Part shown: piece by piece, positions 41,714 to 50,966 of the stretch | How the letters are laid out: every line of letters begins with the position of its first letter | How positions within the stretch are numbered: the stretch's first letter is position 1 | NCBI GenBank assembly: GCA_958295465.1 | Contig: OY282353.1 | Span: 5,013,001-5,077,000, forward strand | Source of the DNA: an uncultured Gammaproteobacteria bacterium | GTDB lineage: Bacteria > Pseudomonadota > Gammaproteobacteria > HK1 | Reading direction: 5' to 3' | Length of the DNA: 64,000 bases | Position numbers and translations under genes: made by a program | Notes under the pieces: generated by a model | What the model saw: only the letters and a program-made list of their open reading frames with translations | Database searches by the model: none | Told to the model about the DNA's origin: nothing

Positions 41714-42559
41714 ATGCAGGCCGATTCGGGGGGTGTGAATCACGGTACCGGGGGGGCTCGGGCCGGGAACGGTTCGTCCCGGTCACGGCGAAGACGGAGA
41801 CGCGGGGGCATCGAGGGGTCCGCCATCGTCCTGATCGCCGGCTGGCTGGCCGCGAGTCCGCTCGCGGCGGTGGCCGGCGGCATCGCCGAAGCATTCGGGG
41901 CCGCCCTTGCGCGCCACGACGTCGCGGGCGCGCTCGCGCTGCTCGATGCGGGCGCGGATCCGGAGACACGACTCAGCCGCGGCAAGACCGCTCTCATGGC
42001 GGCCGCGAAGGCGGGCGCGACAGGTCTGGCGAGCCGTCTCATCGAACACGGGGCGGACGTCAACGCCCGCAACGACAACGGCGGAACCGCCTTGATGTTC
42101 GCGGCGATCCCGGGTGATGCGCAGACGATGGCGCTGCTCATCGACCGAGGGGCGGACGTCAACGCGGTGGCGCATTTCAACTGGACCGCGCTGATGGTGG
42201 CGGCGTCGAAAGGGCATGGGGAGGGCGTGCGGCTGCTGCTCGCGCACGACGCCGCCCCCAACGTTCAGGACACGTATGGCTGGACACCGCTGATGCGCGC
42301 GGTATACGGGAACAAGCACGCGGCCGTGGCCGCGCTGCTGGGGCATGATCGGGTGGATCTGGAAATGCGGGACGACCGCGGCGCGACGGCGCTCCACGTC
42401 GCGGTGGAGCGCGGCCACCTGGCGCTCGTGGCGGAACTGCTCACGCACGGCGCCGACCCCCACTCGACCGACGATGCGGGCCACGGCCTGCTGCACAAGG
42501 CGTCGATCCAGGGCTACGACGACATCGCATCGATGCTGGAGACACGCACGGGGCAATGA
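41714..42559 (+). CDS. Exported ankyrin-repeat protein
   Basis: A 281-residue protein. After a charged arginine-rich lead there is a hydrophobic segment (GSAIVLIAGWLAASPLAAVAG, residues 36-56), a signal peptide or anchor. Six or so ankyrin repeats follow, each with the G-x-TALMxAA and LL-x-x-GADVNA pattern (TALMAAAKAGATGLASRLIE, TALMFAAIPGDAQTMALLID, TALMVAASKGHGEGVRLLL, TPLMRAVYGNKHAAVAALL, TALHVAVERGHLALVAELL). It probably binds a partner protein in the periplasm. Start at 41714 chosen because the upstream frame is noncoding in style. Confidence 0.85.
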   Translation: MQADSGGVNHGTGGARAGNGSSRSRRRRRRGGIEGSAIVLIAGWLAASPLAAVAGGIAEAFGAALARHDVAGALALLDAGADPETRLSRGKTALMAAAKAGATGLASRLIEHGADVNARNDNGGTALMFAAIPGDAQTMALLIDRGADVNAVAHFNWTALMVAASKGHGEGVRLLLAHDAAPNVQDTYGWTPLMRAVYGNKHAAVAALLGHDRVDLEMRDDRGATALHVAVERGHLALVAELLTHGADPHSTDDAGHGLLHKASIQGYDDIASMLETRTGQ

Positions 42560-42671
42560 CCCCGTCGCCCGGCTCCGATGGGTGAAACCCGTTGACCCCC
42601 ATGCCGTCATTCACGCTGATGCGGGTATCCGGGGGCTCGATCCGCCGGTAGGCAACACCGAAGGATATCCG

Positions 42672-44981
42672 ATGAAGATTCGACGAGCCGCAGTTATCGG
42701 GGCCGGAACCATGGGTTCGGGGATCGCAGGCCATCTCGCCAATGCCGGGGTCGACGTCGTGTTGCTCGACGTCGCCGCGGCCGGGGCAGACCGTGATGCG
42801 GTCGCCACGGGAGCGCTCGAACGCATGCGTTCACGGAATCCGCCGCCGCTCATGCATCCGGACCGGGCCGCGCGCATCACCACCGGCAACGTCGAGGACC
42901 ACCTCGACCGGGTCGGCGACTGTGACTGGATCGTGGAGGCGATCGTCGAACGTCTCGACGTGAAGCGCGATCTCTACGAGGCACTCGACGGGATACGCCG
43001 GCCGGACTCCATCGTCTCCTCCAACACCTCCACGCTTCCGCTCGCCCTGCTCACCGAACGCCTGCCGGATGCGATGCGCGAAGATTTCTGCATCACCCAT
43101 TTCTTCAACCCGGTCCGTTTCATGCGGCTGCTGGAGCTGGTGCGCGGGCCGGATACGCGACCCGAGGTCGTCGAAGGGTTGGGCCGGTTCTGCGACACCG
43201 AGCTCGGGAAGGGGGTGGTGCATTGCCGTGACACGCCGGGGTTCCTTGCCAACCGGGTCGGCGTCCATGCGCTCCAGGCGGGGCTCGTCGAAGCGGTGGC
43301 GCAAGGCGTGACGGTCGAGGAGGCGGACGCGGTGATGGGCCGGCCGATGGGCATTCCCAAGACCGGCCTGTTCGGCCTCTACGACCTCATCGGCCTCGAC
43401 CTCATGCTCGACGTCGCCGCGAGCCTGTCGATGGCGCTCCCTTCCGGCGATGCGTTCCAGGCCGTGGCCGGCGGCATCCCGGTGGTGCGCGACCTCGTCT
43501 CCGGGGGATATACCGGCAACAAGGGGACCGGCGGCTTCTACCGCGGTGGCGCCGATGCGCGCGAAGCCGTGGACCTGGAGACCGGAAAATTTCGGCCGGT
43601 GGTGCGCGAGGCGATCGAGGCGGCGGCGGTGGGAGAACGCGACGGGTTGCGGGCGCTGGCCGAGCACCCGAGCCCGGCCGGCCGCTTCGCGCGTCGGGTG
43701 CTCGCTCGTGCCCTGGGCTATGCCGCGTCGCTGGTGCCGGAGGTCTCCGACGAGATCGTGCCCATCGACGAGGCGATGAAGCTCGGTTACGGCTGGGCGC
43801 GCGGGCCGTTCGAGATGATCGACTCGCTTGGCGTGCGCTGGTTCCGGGATCTCCTCGCCGCCGAGGCGCTCCCGATTCCCCCGGTGCTCGATGGTGTCCG
43901 GGATTCGTCGCTCTATCGCTTGCGCGAGGACCACGTCGCCCACTTCGTCATGGGCCGCGGCTACCGGCCGCTCACGCGCGCTCCCGGAATGGTGCGCCTC
44001 GCCGACGTCAAGGTGCTTGCGACGCCGATGCTCTCCAACCGCTCGGCGAGCCTGTGGGACGTCGGCGACGGTATCGCCTGCCTCGAGTTCCACACCAAGG
44101 CGAACGCGCTCGACCCGGCGTCGATGGCGTTGATGCGCCGGGCGCTCGACAAGGTCGCCGAGCGTCACGTGGCGCTCGTGATCCACTCGGACGCACCGCA
44201 CTTCTCGGTCGGCTTCAACCTCGAATTCGTCCGCGCCTGCATCGCCGAGCGTCGATGGCAGGCGCTCGACGACGGACTCGTGGCCTTTCAGCACACGTGC
44301 CGGGCCGCGAAGCACGCGCCGTTCCCGGTCGTGTCCGCGCCGGGCGGCATGGCGCTCGGCGGGGGCTGCGAGGTGTTGCTGGGCAGCGATCTCGTGCAGG
44401 CGCATGCGAACGTCGTCGTGGGGCTCGTCGAGCCGCTGGTCGGTCTCGTGCCCGCCGGGGGCGGTTGCAAGGAGATGCTGTTGCGCTGGACGCGGAATGC
44501 CCGGGACGAAGCGGAGCGGGTCGCGGGCGCGTTGCGCGTCTTCGAGCTCATCGGGATGAGCAGGACCGCCACCTCGCCGGAGCTCGCACGGCCGTTGCGG
44601 CTGCTGCGCGAACCGGACCGCACCACGATGAACCGGGACCGGCTGCTCGCCGATGCGAAGACGAGCGCGATCGAGCTCGCCGGCGGCTACGAGCCGCCCG
44701 CCGTCCCGAAGATTGTCGCTCCCGGAGCGCCCGCGTACGATGCGATGTGTGCGATGCTCGACGACATGGCGGGCAAAGGCGTTGCACTCCCCCACGACGC
44801 GGTCGTCTCCCGGTGTCTGGCGCGAGTTCTCGCGGGTGGCGACGTTCAAGCCGGCAGGCCCATCGACGAGGAGGAGCTGTTCGGGCTCGAACGCGAGGCG
44901 TTTCTGGCCCTTGCACGCACTCCGGAGACCGCCGGGCGCATCGCCCACATGCTCGATCGAGGACGCCCGCTGCGGAACTGA
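42672..44981 (+). CDS. 3-hydroxyacyl-CoA dehydrogenase/enoyl-CoA hydratase, FadN type
   Basis: A 769-residue bifunctional beta-oxidation enzyme. The dehydrogenase comes first: NAD motif AVIGAGTMGSGIAGHLA (residues 7-23), SSNTSTLPL and HFFNPVRFMRLLELV, then VHCRDTPGFLANRVGVHAL. The crotonase domain is C-terminal (about residues 470-680), with FSVGFNLEF and APGGMALGGGCEVLLGSD forming the oxyanion hole. This order, opposite to FadB/FadJ, is that of FadN-like proteins. It hydrates enoyl-CoA and oxidises the alcohol. Electrons from the acyl-CoA dehydrogenase step would pass to EtfAB. No thiolase is adjacent. Confidence 0.9.
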   Translation: MKIRRAAVIGAGTMGSGIAGHLANAGVDVVLLDVAAAGADRDAVATGALERMRSRNPPPLMHPDRAARITTGNVEDHLDRVGDCDWIVEAIVERLDVKRDLYEALDGIRRPDSIVSSNTSTLPLALLTERLPDAMREDFCITHFFNPVRFMRLLELVRGPDTRPEVVEGLGRFCDTELGKGVVHCRDTPGFLANRVGVHALQAGLVEAVAQGVTVEEADAVMGRPMGIPKTGLFGLYDLIGLDLMLDVAASLSMALPSGDAFQAVAGGIPVVRDLVSGGYTGNKGTGGFYRGGADAREAVDLETGKFRPVVREAIEAAAVGERDGLRALAEHPSPAGRFARRVLARALGYAASLVPEVSDEIVPIDEAMKLGYGWARGPFEMIDSLGVRWFRDLLAAEALPIPPVLDGVRDSSLYRLREDHVAHFVMGRGYRPLTRAPGMVRLADVKVLATPMLSNRSASLWDVGDGIACLEFHTKANALDPASMALMRRALDKVAERHVALVIHSDAPHFSVGFNLEFVRACIAERRWQALDDGLVAFQHTCRAAKHAPFPVVSAPGGMALGGGCEVLLGSDLVQAHANVVVGLVEPLVGLVPAGGGCKEMLLRWTRNARDEAERVAGALRVFELIGMSRTATSPELARPLRLLREPDRTTMNRDRLLADAKTSAIELAGGYEPPAVPKIVAPGAPAYDAMCAMLDDMAGKGVALPHDAVVSRCLARVLAGGDVQAGRPIDEEELFGLEREAFLALARTPETAGRIAHMLDRGRPLRN

Positions 44982-45185
44982 CCGCGACCTGCACATGGCG
45001 CCTGAATCCGGAGCCCTCCGGCACCGTGGTGGCCGGTGGATTCATCGTTGCCGTTCCCGGGGCAGGGAGACCTGCCGGCCGATAGCGAGGCAATCGGCGG
45101 AGGGACCGCCCCGATACACCGTGACGTACCGGCTCCGAATCCCGATATGGTCGAACCCCTTGCCGAAGCGACGGCCGGAGAGCAC

Positions 45186-45647
45186 ATGTCAGACTATGAA
45201 ACCGCCATCGAGCCCGAATGGGATTCTCCCATCAGCCTGCAAACGACCCCGAGGGCCGTCATCGAATGCGTGTTCTGGAACGCGGACGCGGTGCATACCG
45301 GCTACGAGTCCTGCATCGATCCGAAGCTGGTGACGGGCGACACCGTCGCGCATGAGGACAATGGCGACAACTACTGCCGATACGTCGAGCAGGAGTACGT
45401 GGAGGACGAGGCGCCGGAGGACACGACCTGGCATGACTGGGCGGTCGAGCTCAAGCTGGGCGAGACCTTCGTCGTCGCCCACTGGCGGGTCCAGGTGGGC
45501 GGCAGCCCCTCCGACTGGGACTGGTGCGAGCGGGAGTCGGAGAAGGCGTTCGCGGTCGCATCGGTCCTCGTGGGCAAGCGTGTGCGCAAGTGCATCGCCG
45601 TCGATACGTCGTCCTATGGGCCGCGACCATCGCGGACCCATCACTGA
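45186..45647 (+). CDS. Hypothetical acidic protein
   Basis: About 153 residues from ATG at 45186. The sequence is acidic and tryptophan-rich (EPEWDSPISLQTTPRAVIE, EDTTWHDWAVELKLGETF, HWRVQVGGSPSDWDWCER), with five cysteines and no membrane segment. Strand-like patterning suggests a small globular domain. I recognise no family. It stands alone between the FadN-like gene and the bc1 operon. Confidence 0.5.
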   Translation: MSDYETAIEPEWDSPISLQTTPRAVIECVFWNADAVHTGYESCIDPKLVTGDTVAHEDNGDNYCRYVEQEYVEDEAPEDTTWHDWAVELKLGETFVVAHWRVQVGGSPSDWDWCERESEKAFAVASVLVGKRVRKCIAVDTSSYGPRPSRTHH

Positions 45648-45953
45648 AGGAGCGGTCCCGTCGGACGTCGCGTCCGTGAACCGCAAGGGACATACCGCGG
45701 CAACGGACGGGTGGCCGGCTCGTCCGGTTTCAAGGGACGGCTCGGCCCCGTGGACGAACGTCGCCTTCGGGATTGGCCGATTCTTGACCTTGACCGGCGC
45801 CTGTAGGATTCTTGGCTCCCTTGCCGGCAGATTTTCTCCGCCGGGAATCCCCTCCGTGTGACGTCCTGCCTCACGGCATGCGGAGAGGGAGTGTTCGCAA
45901 CGGGCAGGCTCCCGCGCAGGAAACGAGCCGAACCAGCAGGAGCAGCGTGACGC
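45648..45953. other. 306-bp region upstream of petABC
   Basis: Expected to contain the petABC promoter. A possible -35 TTGACC at 45786-45791 lacks a good -10 at proper spacing, so no promoter is called. AGGAG at about 45939-45943 is the petA ribosome binding site. Confidence 0.4.
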
Positions 45954-46541
45954 ATGAGCAACGGGCCGGATAGCGCAAGGCGTCGCTTCCTCACCGGAGC
46001 GGCGACCGTGGTCGGGGGAGCCGGGACGGCCTGCGCAGCATGGCCGTTCGCCTCTGCATGGCAGCCGAGTGAGCGCGCCAGGGCGATCGGGGCGCCGGTC
46101 GAGGTCGACGTCGGCAAGCTCGAACCCGGCGCCCGGCTCACCGTGAAGTGGCGCGGCAAGCCGGTGTGGATCGTCCGGCGCACGAAAGAGACGCTCGAAT
46201 CGCTGCCCGGACTCGACGCGGTGGTGCGCGATCCGGCATCCGACGAGCCGCAGCAGCCCGAGTACGCGCGCAACCCCCACCGCTCCATCAAGCCCGAGCT
46301 GCTCGTGCTGGTCGGGCTGTGCACCCACCTCGGCTGCTCGCCGTCCTACGTGAGAAAGGGCGAGGGCAACCTCGGCGCCGACTGGCAGGGTGGATTCTTC
46401 TGCCCCTGCCACGGCTCGCGCTTCGACTACGCGGGCAGGGTCTACCAGGGGGTACCGGCCCCCACGAACCTGGAAGTGCCCCCGCACCAGTACCTGAGCG
46501 AAACCCGGATCGTCATCGGCGAGGACGAGGGGACGGCGTGA
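45954..46541 (+). CDS. petA: Ubiquinol-cytochrome c reductase Rieske iron-sulfur subunit
   Basis: A 195-residue Rieske protein with a twin-arginine start (SARRRFLTGAATVVGGAG) that both targets and anchors it. The [2Fe-2S] ligands are in GLCTHLGCSPSY and FFCPCHGSRFDYAG. It accepts electrons from quinol at the Qo site of cytochrome b and passes them to cytochrome c1. The stop TGA shares its A with the petB ATG. First gene of the bc1 operon. Confidence 0.96.
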   Translation: MSNGPDSARRRFLTGAATVVGGAGTACAAWPFASAWQPSERARAIGAPVEVDVGKLEPGARLTVKWRGKPVWIVRRTKETLESLPGLDAVVRDPASDEPQQPEYARNPHRSIKPELLVLVGLCTHLGCSPSYVRKGEGNLGADWQGGFFCPCHGSRFDYAGRVYQGVPAPTNLEVPPHQYLSETRIVIGEDEGTA

Positions 46542-47935
46542 TGAGATCCCTGCTGACCGGACTGCTCGAATGGACGGACGCCCGGTTTCCGCTCACGAAG
46601 CTGTGGAACGAGCACCTCGCCCATTATTACGCGCCGAAGAACTTCAACTTCTGGTACTTCTTCGGCTCGCTGGCCCTGCTGGTGCTGGTGCTGCAGATCG
46701 TCACCGGCATCTGGCTCGCGATGTTCTACAAGCCGGACGCGGAGCTCGCCTTCGAGTCCGTCGAGTACATCATGCGCGACGTCGAGTGGGGATGGCTCAT
46801 CCGGTACATGCACTCCACCGGCGCGTCCGCGTTCTTCATCGTCGTCTACCTGCACATGTTCCGGGCCCTGCTCTACGGCTCGTACAAGGCCCCGAGGGAG
46901 CTTCTCTGGATCTTCGGCATGCTCATCTACCTCTGCCTCATGGCGGAGGCGTTCTTCGGCTACCTGCTGCCCTGGGGGCAGATGTCGTACTGGGGCGCGC
47001 AGGTGATCATCTCGCTGTTCGGGGCGCTGCCCTTCGGCGTCGGCGAGGCGCTGGCGCTGTGGATCCGGGGGGACTACGTCGTCTCGGATGCGACCCTGAG
47101 CCGCTTCTACGCGCTGCACGTGGTGGGGATCCCGCTCGTCCTCCTCGGCCTGGTCGCCGCCCACGTCATGGCGCTGCACGAGGTCGGCTCGAACAACCCC
47201 GACGGCGTGGAGATCAAGAAGAACAAGGATGCGAACGGAATCCCGATGGACGGCGTGCCGTTCCACCCCTACTACACGGTCAAGGACCTGTGGGGCGCGG
47301 GGGTCTTCCTCGTGCTCTTCGCGATCGTCGTCTTCTACGCGCCGGAGTTCGGCGGATGGTTCCTCGAAAGCGCGAACTTCGTGCCCGCGAATCCGCTGCA
47401 AACGCCCGAGCACATCCTGCCGGTGTGGTACTTCACGCCGTACTACGCGATCCTGCGGGCCATCCCGGACAAGCTCACCGGCGTGATCGCGATGTTCGCG
47501 GCAACGCTGATCTTCTTCATCCTCCCCTGGCTCGACCGCCATCCCGTGAAGTCGGTCCGGTACCGCTCGAAGCTGTTCGCCCTGCTGCTGATCCTGTTCG
47601 CGGTGACCTTCATCGTGCTCGGCTGGCTCGGCACCCAGCCGCCCACCCCCGGCAAGTCCGAGCTGGGTCTGCGGCTCGGCGAGCTGTACTTCGCGTTCTT
47701 CCTCATGCTGTGGGTCTACTCGAAAGAGCGCACGGCCGGATTCAGCTACAGGCTCTTCGGCGCGCTCGTCGTGCTCCTGCTGATCTTCGACGCGATCCGC
47801 TACGACGAAGCGAAGCAGGGGCTGATGATGCTGAGCGCCCTGCTGCCCCTCGGCTACTTCGTGACGTTCCTGCTGCTGCCGGTGCATACGCGCCTCAACG
47901 AGTCGGGCGTCGAGCCCGAGAGGGTGACGTCATGA
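46541..47935 (+). CDS. petB: Cytochrome b of the bc1 complex
   Basis: A 464-residue polytopic protein with eight predicted membrane segments plus an extra hydrophobic C-terminal stretch. Heme ligands lie in MHSTGASAFFIVVYLHMFRALLYGSY and ALHVVGIPLVLLGLVAAHVMALHEVG. The Qo-site motif PEWY of mitochondria is PVWY here (HILPVWYFTPYYAILRA), a natural variant among proteobacteria. It starts at 46541 (MRSLLTGLLEW), overlapping the petA stop by one base and petC by 4 bp. Confidence 0.95.
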   Translation: MRSLLTGLLEWTDARFPLTKLWNEHLAHYYAPKNFNFWYFFGSLALLVLVLQIVTGIWLAMFYKPDAELAFESVEYIMRDVEWGWLIRYMHSTGASAFFIVVYLHMFRALLYGSYKAPRELLWIFGMLIYLCLMAEAFFGYLLPWGQMSYWGAQVIISLFGALPFGVGEALALWIRGDYVVSDATLSRFYALHVVGIPLVLLGLVAAHVMALHEVGSNNPDGVEIKKNKDANGIPMDGVPFHPYYTVKDLWGAGVFLVLFAIVVFYAPEFGGWFLESANFVPANPLQTPEHILPVWYFTPYYAILRAIPDKLTGVIAMFAATLIFFILPWLDRHPVKSVRYRSKLFALLLILFAVTFIVLGWLGTQPPTPGKSELGLRLGELYFAFFLMLWVYSKERTAGFSYRLFGALVVLLLIFDAIRYDEAKQGLMMLSALLPLGYFVTFLLLPVHTRLNESGVEPERVTS

Positions 47936-48753
47936 AGCGGACGGTGGTGGCCCTCCTGCTCTCGGCGTGGGCCGCGGCGGGCTGGAGCGCCGGCGGCGGG
48001 CTCGACCTCCTCACCGCAAGGACCGATGTCGAGGACACCGCTTCGCTGCAGCGCGGCGCCCGGATCTACGTGAACTACTGCCTCGGCTGCCACTCCCTGT
48101 CCTTCATGCGCTACGACCGCATGGGGCGCGACCTCGGCCTCGGCGACGAGCAGGTGAGGGAGAACCTCCTGTTCGCAGCGGACAAGGTCACGGACCCGAT
48201 GACCATCGCGATGCGCCCGGAGGCGGCGGCGAAGTGGTTCGGCGTGGCGCCGCCGGACCTGTCCGTCACCGCGCGTGCGCACGGCCCCGACTGGCTGTAC
48301 TCCTACCTCGTGACGTTCTACGCGGACCCGGACCCCTCGCGGCCCTTCGGCGTGAACAACGTCGTGTTCGGCGACGTCGGCATGCCGCACGTCCTTGCTC
48401 CGCTGCAGGGCTGGCAGGAATACGTCCCGGGCGACGTTCCGGAGGGAGCGCGGGAGGTGCACGCCGTCGGCCTCGCCGTGGACGGCGACGACGTCCTCGT
48501 TCGCAAGAGCGCGACGATGCCCGACGGGAGCCATGCGGCGGTGACGGATCGGCTGACGGTGGCCGAGCCCGGGGAGATGGCGCCCGGGGAGTATCGCGGG
48601 GCGATGCGGGACCTCGTGAACTTCCTCGTCTACGCCGGCGAGCCGTCCAGGCTCGAACGTCAGGCGCTTGGATTCTGGGTCGTCCTGTTTCTGATCGTGC
48701 TTGCGCTGATCCTGAGAGCCCTTTACAAGGAGTACTGGAAAGATGTCCATTGA
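47932..48753 (+). CDS. petC: Cytochrome c1 of the bc1 complex
   Basis: A 273-residue cytochrome c1: signal peptide MKRTVVALLLSAWAAAGWSA, heme site YCLGCHSLSFMRYDR (about residues 56-70), and a single C-terminal membrane anchor (FWVVLFLIVLALILRALY) before KEYWKDVH. It receives electrons from the Rieske protein and passes them to soluble cytochromes, possibly the cytochrome c5 of this window. Coupled to petB through an ATGA overlap. Confidence 0.95.
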   Translation: MKRTVVALLLSAWAAAGWSAGGGLDLLTARTDVEDTASLQRGARIYVNYCLGCHSLSFMRYDRMGRDLGLGDEQVRENLLFAADKVTDPMTIAMRPEAAAKWFGVAPPDLSVTARAHGPDWLYSYLVTFYADPDPSRPFGVNNVVFGDVGMPHVLAPLQGWQEYVPGDVPEGAREVHAVGLAVDGDDVLVRKSATMPDGSHAAVTDRLTVAEPGEMAPGEYRGAMRDLVNFLVYAGEPSRLERQALGFWVVLFLIVLALILRALYKEYWKDVH

Positions 48754-48813
48754 CGGCGTGAGCCAGCATGGCTGGTTCGGGTCCCTCGTGACGAGACATC
48801 GAGCCGATGATTC

Positions 48814-49458
48814 ATGAAGGATCTTGATTCCGCCCTGCTCGCAAATCGCCGCTCCGTCATGTCGTTGTACTCCGACCCGACGGATCCCGCGAGTCACGCG
48901 GTGCGCTTCGTGCTTGCGGAGAAGGCGATCAACGTCGACATCCACCAAGTGACGATGGACGACAAGCCGGAGGATCTGAACGATCTGAATCCGTACAGCG
49001 ACATACTTACCCTCGTCGATCGTGACCTGGTCCTGTACGAGCCGCAGATCATCATGGAGTATCTCGACGAGCGCTTTCCGCACCCGCCCCTGATGCCCGT
49101 CGACCCGGTAGCGCGCGCCAGCAACAGGCTGTACCGGTATCGTCTCCAGCGCGACTTCTATGCCCTGCTCGACGACATGGAGCGCGGTGACAAGGGAGTC
49201 TCGAAGGTCGCAAAGAAGAGCCTGCGCGATCATCTTTCGACGCTCGCGCCGATCTTCGCGCAGAAGACGTACTTCATGTCCGACGACTACTCGCTCGTCG
49301 ACTGCTATCTCGCTCCGATACTGTGGCGCCTGCCGGCCTATGGGGTGCGCCTCCCGGCGCATGCGAAGTCGCTGCAGAAGTTCGCCGACAGAATCTTCGA
49401 GCGGGAAGCGTTCGCGCAAAGCCTGACCGAGGCGGAGCACGAGCTTCGCGGCGGCTGA
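48814..49458 (+). CDS. sspA: Stringent starvation protein A
   Basis: A 214-residue glutathione S-transferase-fold protein with the SspA pattern RRSVMSLYSDPTDPASHAVRFVLAEK near the start and LVLYEPQIIMEYLDERFPHPPLMPVDP. SspA binds RNA polymerase and alters transcription under starvation and acid stress. Its location after petABC and before sspB is the typical beta/gammaproteobacterial order. The start at 48814 is 60 bp after petC. Confidence 0.95.
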   Translation: MKDLDSALLANRRSVMSLYSDPTDPASHAVRFVLAEKAINVDIHQVTMDDKPEDLNDLNPYSDILTLVDRDLVLYEPQIIMEYLDERFPHPPLMPVDPVARASNRLYRYRLQRDFYALLDDMERGDKGVSKVAKKSLRDHLSTLAPIFAQKTYFMSDDYSLVDCYLAPILWRLPAYGVRLPAHAKSLQKFADRIFEREAFAQSLTEAEHELRGG

Positions 49459-49502
49459 GCACAGGGCGGGCAAACCGCACGGTGAGCACCGGCGCATTCG
49501 AG

Positions 49503-49868
49503 ATGACGTCGAGTCGCCCGTATCTGCTTCGGGCCGTGTACGAGTGGATCACCGACAACGACCTGACTCCGCAGATCGTCGTCGATGCGCAACAGGAGCA
49601 GGTCCGGGTCCCCACCGCCTACGTCCGTGAAGGGAAGATCGTGCTCAACGTCTCCCCCACCGCGGTTCGCGGGCTCAGTCTCGGCAATGAGCGGGTGGAG
49701 TTCAGCGCCCGCTTCGGCGGCACTCCCTTCGACGTGATGGTGCCGATCCGGGCGGTACTCGCGATCATGGCCCGGGAGAATGGTACGGGGATGTCGTTTC
49801 CCGATTCGGGCGGTGATCGACCGCCTCCGCGGCCGCGGAGTCGACCCAGCCTCAAGGTGGTGAAGTAG
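49503..49868 (+). CDS. sspB: ClpXP specificity-enhancing factor SspB
   Basis: A 121-residue protein starting MTSSRPYLLRAVYEWITDN, with LNVSPTAVRGLSLGNERVEFSARFGG as the substrate-binding core. A flexible proline-rich linker leads to a basic C-terminal motif (RPSLKVVK) that docks on ClpX. It delivers ssrA-tagged proteins to ClpXP. It follows sspA by 44 bp and is convergent with the BON lipoprotein gene. Confidence 0.94.
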   Translation: MTSSRPYLLRAVYEWITDNDLTPQIVVDAQQEQVRVPTAYVREGKIVLNVSPTAVRGLSLGNERVEFSARFGGTPFDVMVPIRAVLAIMARENGTGMSFPDSGGDRPPPRPRSRPSLKVVK

Positions 49869-49895
49869 CCGATCACCACATCGGGCGCCGCCCGG

Positions 49896-50495
49896 TCACT
49901 CGACGTAGTCAACGACCTTCACGACACGCTGGACGCCGCCCACGCGCCGCGCAATCTCCGTTGCCCGATCGACCTCTTCCTGTCTGAGCAGCCCCATGAG
50001 GTAGACGACGCCCCTCTCGGTGACCACCTTGACCCGCCCTGCGCTGATCTCCTTGTCCCGGAACAACGCAGCCTTGACCTTGCCGGTCACCACGGCATCG
50101 CCCGCTCGCGCCAGGAGCGTGCTGGGCGCCAGAAGTGCGATCTCGTTCTGCACGCCGCGGACCTTGTCGATGCTGCGCGCGATCTCGGTGATGCGGGTGC
50201 GCAACGATTCGCCGGGCGCTTCGCCGGTCAGCAGCACGATACCGTTGAAGCTCGTCGCGTTGATGTGGGTCTGGTCCGACAGGAGTACATCCTCGGCTAT
50301 CGCCGAGGCCACCTTGTGTTCAATGAGCTCGTCGTCGATGAACGTACCGGGGGTGCGTCGCTCCTGGCCAGCTACCGCGCCCGCCGCGCCCACCGCACCG
50401 GTCATCGCTCCGGGCACCAGCGCGCCGGCGCAGCCCTGGATCATCGGAACGCAGAGCAGGCAGAGGACGACGCCCGCCATCTTGCAGATTTTCAT
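49896..50495 (-). CDS. BON-domain outer-membrane lipoprotein (DolP/YraP-like)
   Basis: About 199 residues with a lipoprotein signal (MAGVVLCLLCVPMIQGC, lipobox IQGC) and two BON domains (DDELIEHKVASAIAEDVLL to GESLRTRITEIARSIDKV, and AVVTGKVKAALFRDKEISAG to EVDRATEIARRVGGV). DolP in E. coli supports outer-membrane integrity. The start at 50495 has GGAGGATCGG before it; an ATG six codons upstream is less well placed. Gene order with yraN and lpoA matches the E. coli yraL-M-N-P set. Confidence 0.9.
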   Translation of the reverse strand: MKICKMAGVVLCLLCVPMIQGCAGALVPGAMTGAVGAAGAVAGQERRTPGTFIDDELIEHKVASAIAEDVLLSDQTHINATSFNGIVLLTGEAPGESLRTRITEIARSIDKVRGVQNEIALLAPSTLLARAGDAVVTGKVKAALFRDKEISAGRVKVVTERGVVYLMGLLRQEEVDRATEIARRVGGVQRVVKVVDYVE

Positions 50496-50579
50496 GTTGC
50501 CGATCCTCCGCATACAACTGTCGTTTGCCGCTGCATTCTACGGCCCGTCGCCCGTGACGGCTACGAGACGCCGCCGCTC

Positions 50580-50966
50580 CTACCCATCGAAGGCGCCGCG
50601 GACCCACTCGATCGTCGCACTTCGGGGCGGTCCGTCGATGGCCACCACGTCGAATCTGCACGGACGGTCATCGCCGATTCGGTTCACCATGAGGTAGTGC
50701 TCGGCCGCCGCGACGATGCGTGCCCGCTTGCGCGCGTCGACGCTGTCCAGCCCGCCGCCGAACGCGCGGCTCCTGCGCCGCCGCACCTCCACGAAGACGA
50801 GGGTGTCCGTGTCGCGCATCACGAGGTCGATCTCGCCACGCCGACACCGGTAGTTGCGGCTGACCGGCATGAGACCACGCCGGGCGAGGAAGTGTTCCGC
50901 CAGCCCTTCGGCATCGCGTCCGACCGCGTCCGGTCTACCGGACAGCCGATGGTTCCGGGGACTCAA
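50580..50966 (-). CDS. yraN: UPF0102 protein YraN
   Basis: A 128-residue endonuclease-like protein with the UPF0102 pattern GRDAEGLAEHFLARRGL, NYRCRRGEIDLVMRDTDTLVFVEVRRR (residues 38-64), the last part being a PD-(D/E)XK-type site with E, D and E-x-R. Proposed to act on DNA, though the function is not settled. The start codon lies 32 bp inside the end of lpoA, so the two genes overlap, with no later ATG that keeps the conserved region. Confidence 0.88.
   Translation of the reverse strand: MSPRNHRLSGRPDAVGRDAEGLAEHFLARRGLMPVSRNYRCRRGEIDLVMRDTDTLVFVEVRRRRSRAFGGGLDSVDARKRARIVAAAEHYLMVNRIGDDRPCRFDVVAIDGPPRSATIEWVRGAFDG

Noticed and set aside
45780..45815. Possible petABC promoter (TTGACC with TAGGAT or GATTCT).
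   Set aside because: The spacing is 14 bases for the better -10, or the -10 is too weak at 17 bases.
48785..48815. A sequence ACGAGACATCGAGCCGATGA resembling the solo IS ends.
   Set aside because: It shares only about twelve scattered bases with the IS terminal repeat and lacks the AGTCTTGTCC start.
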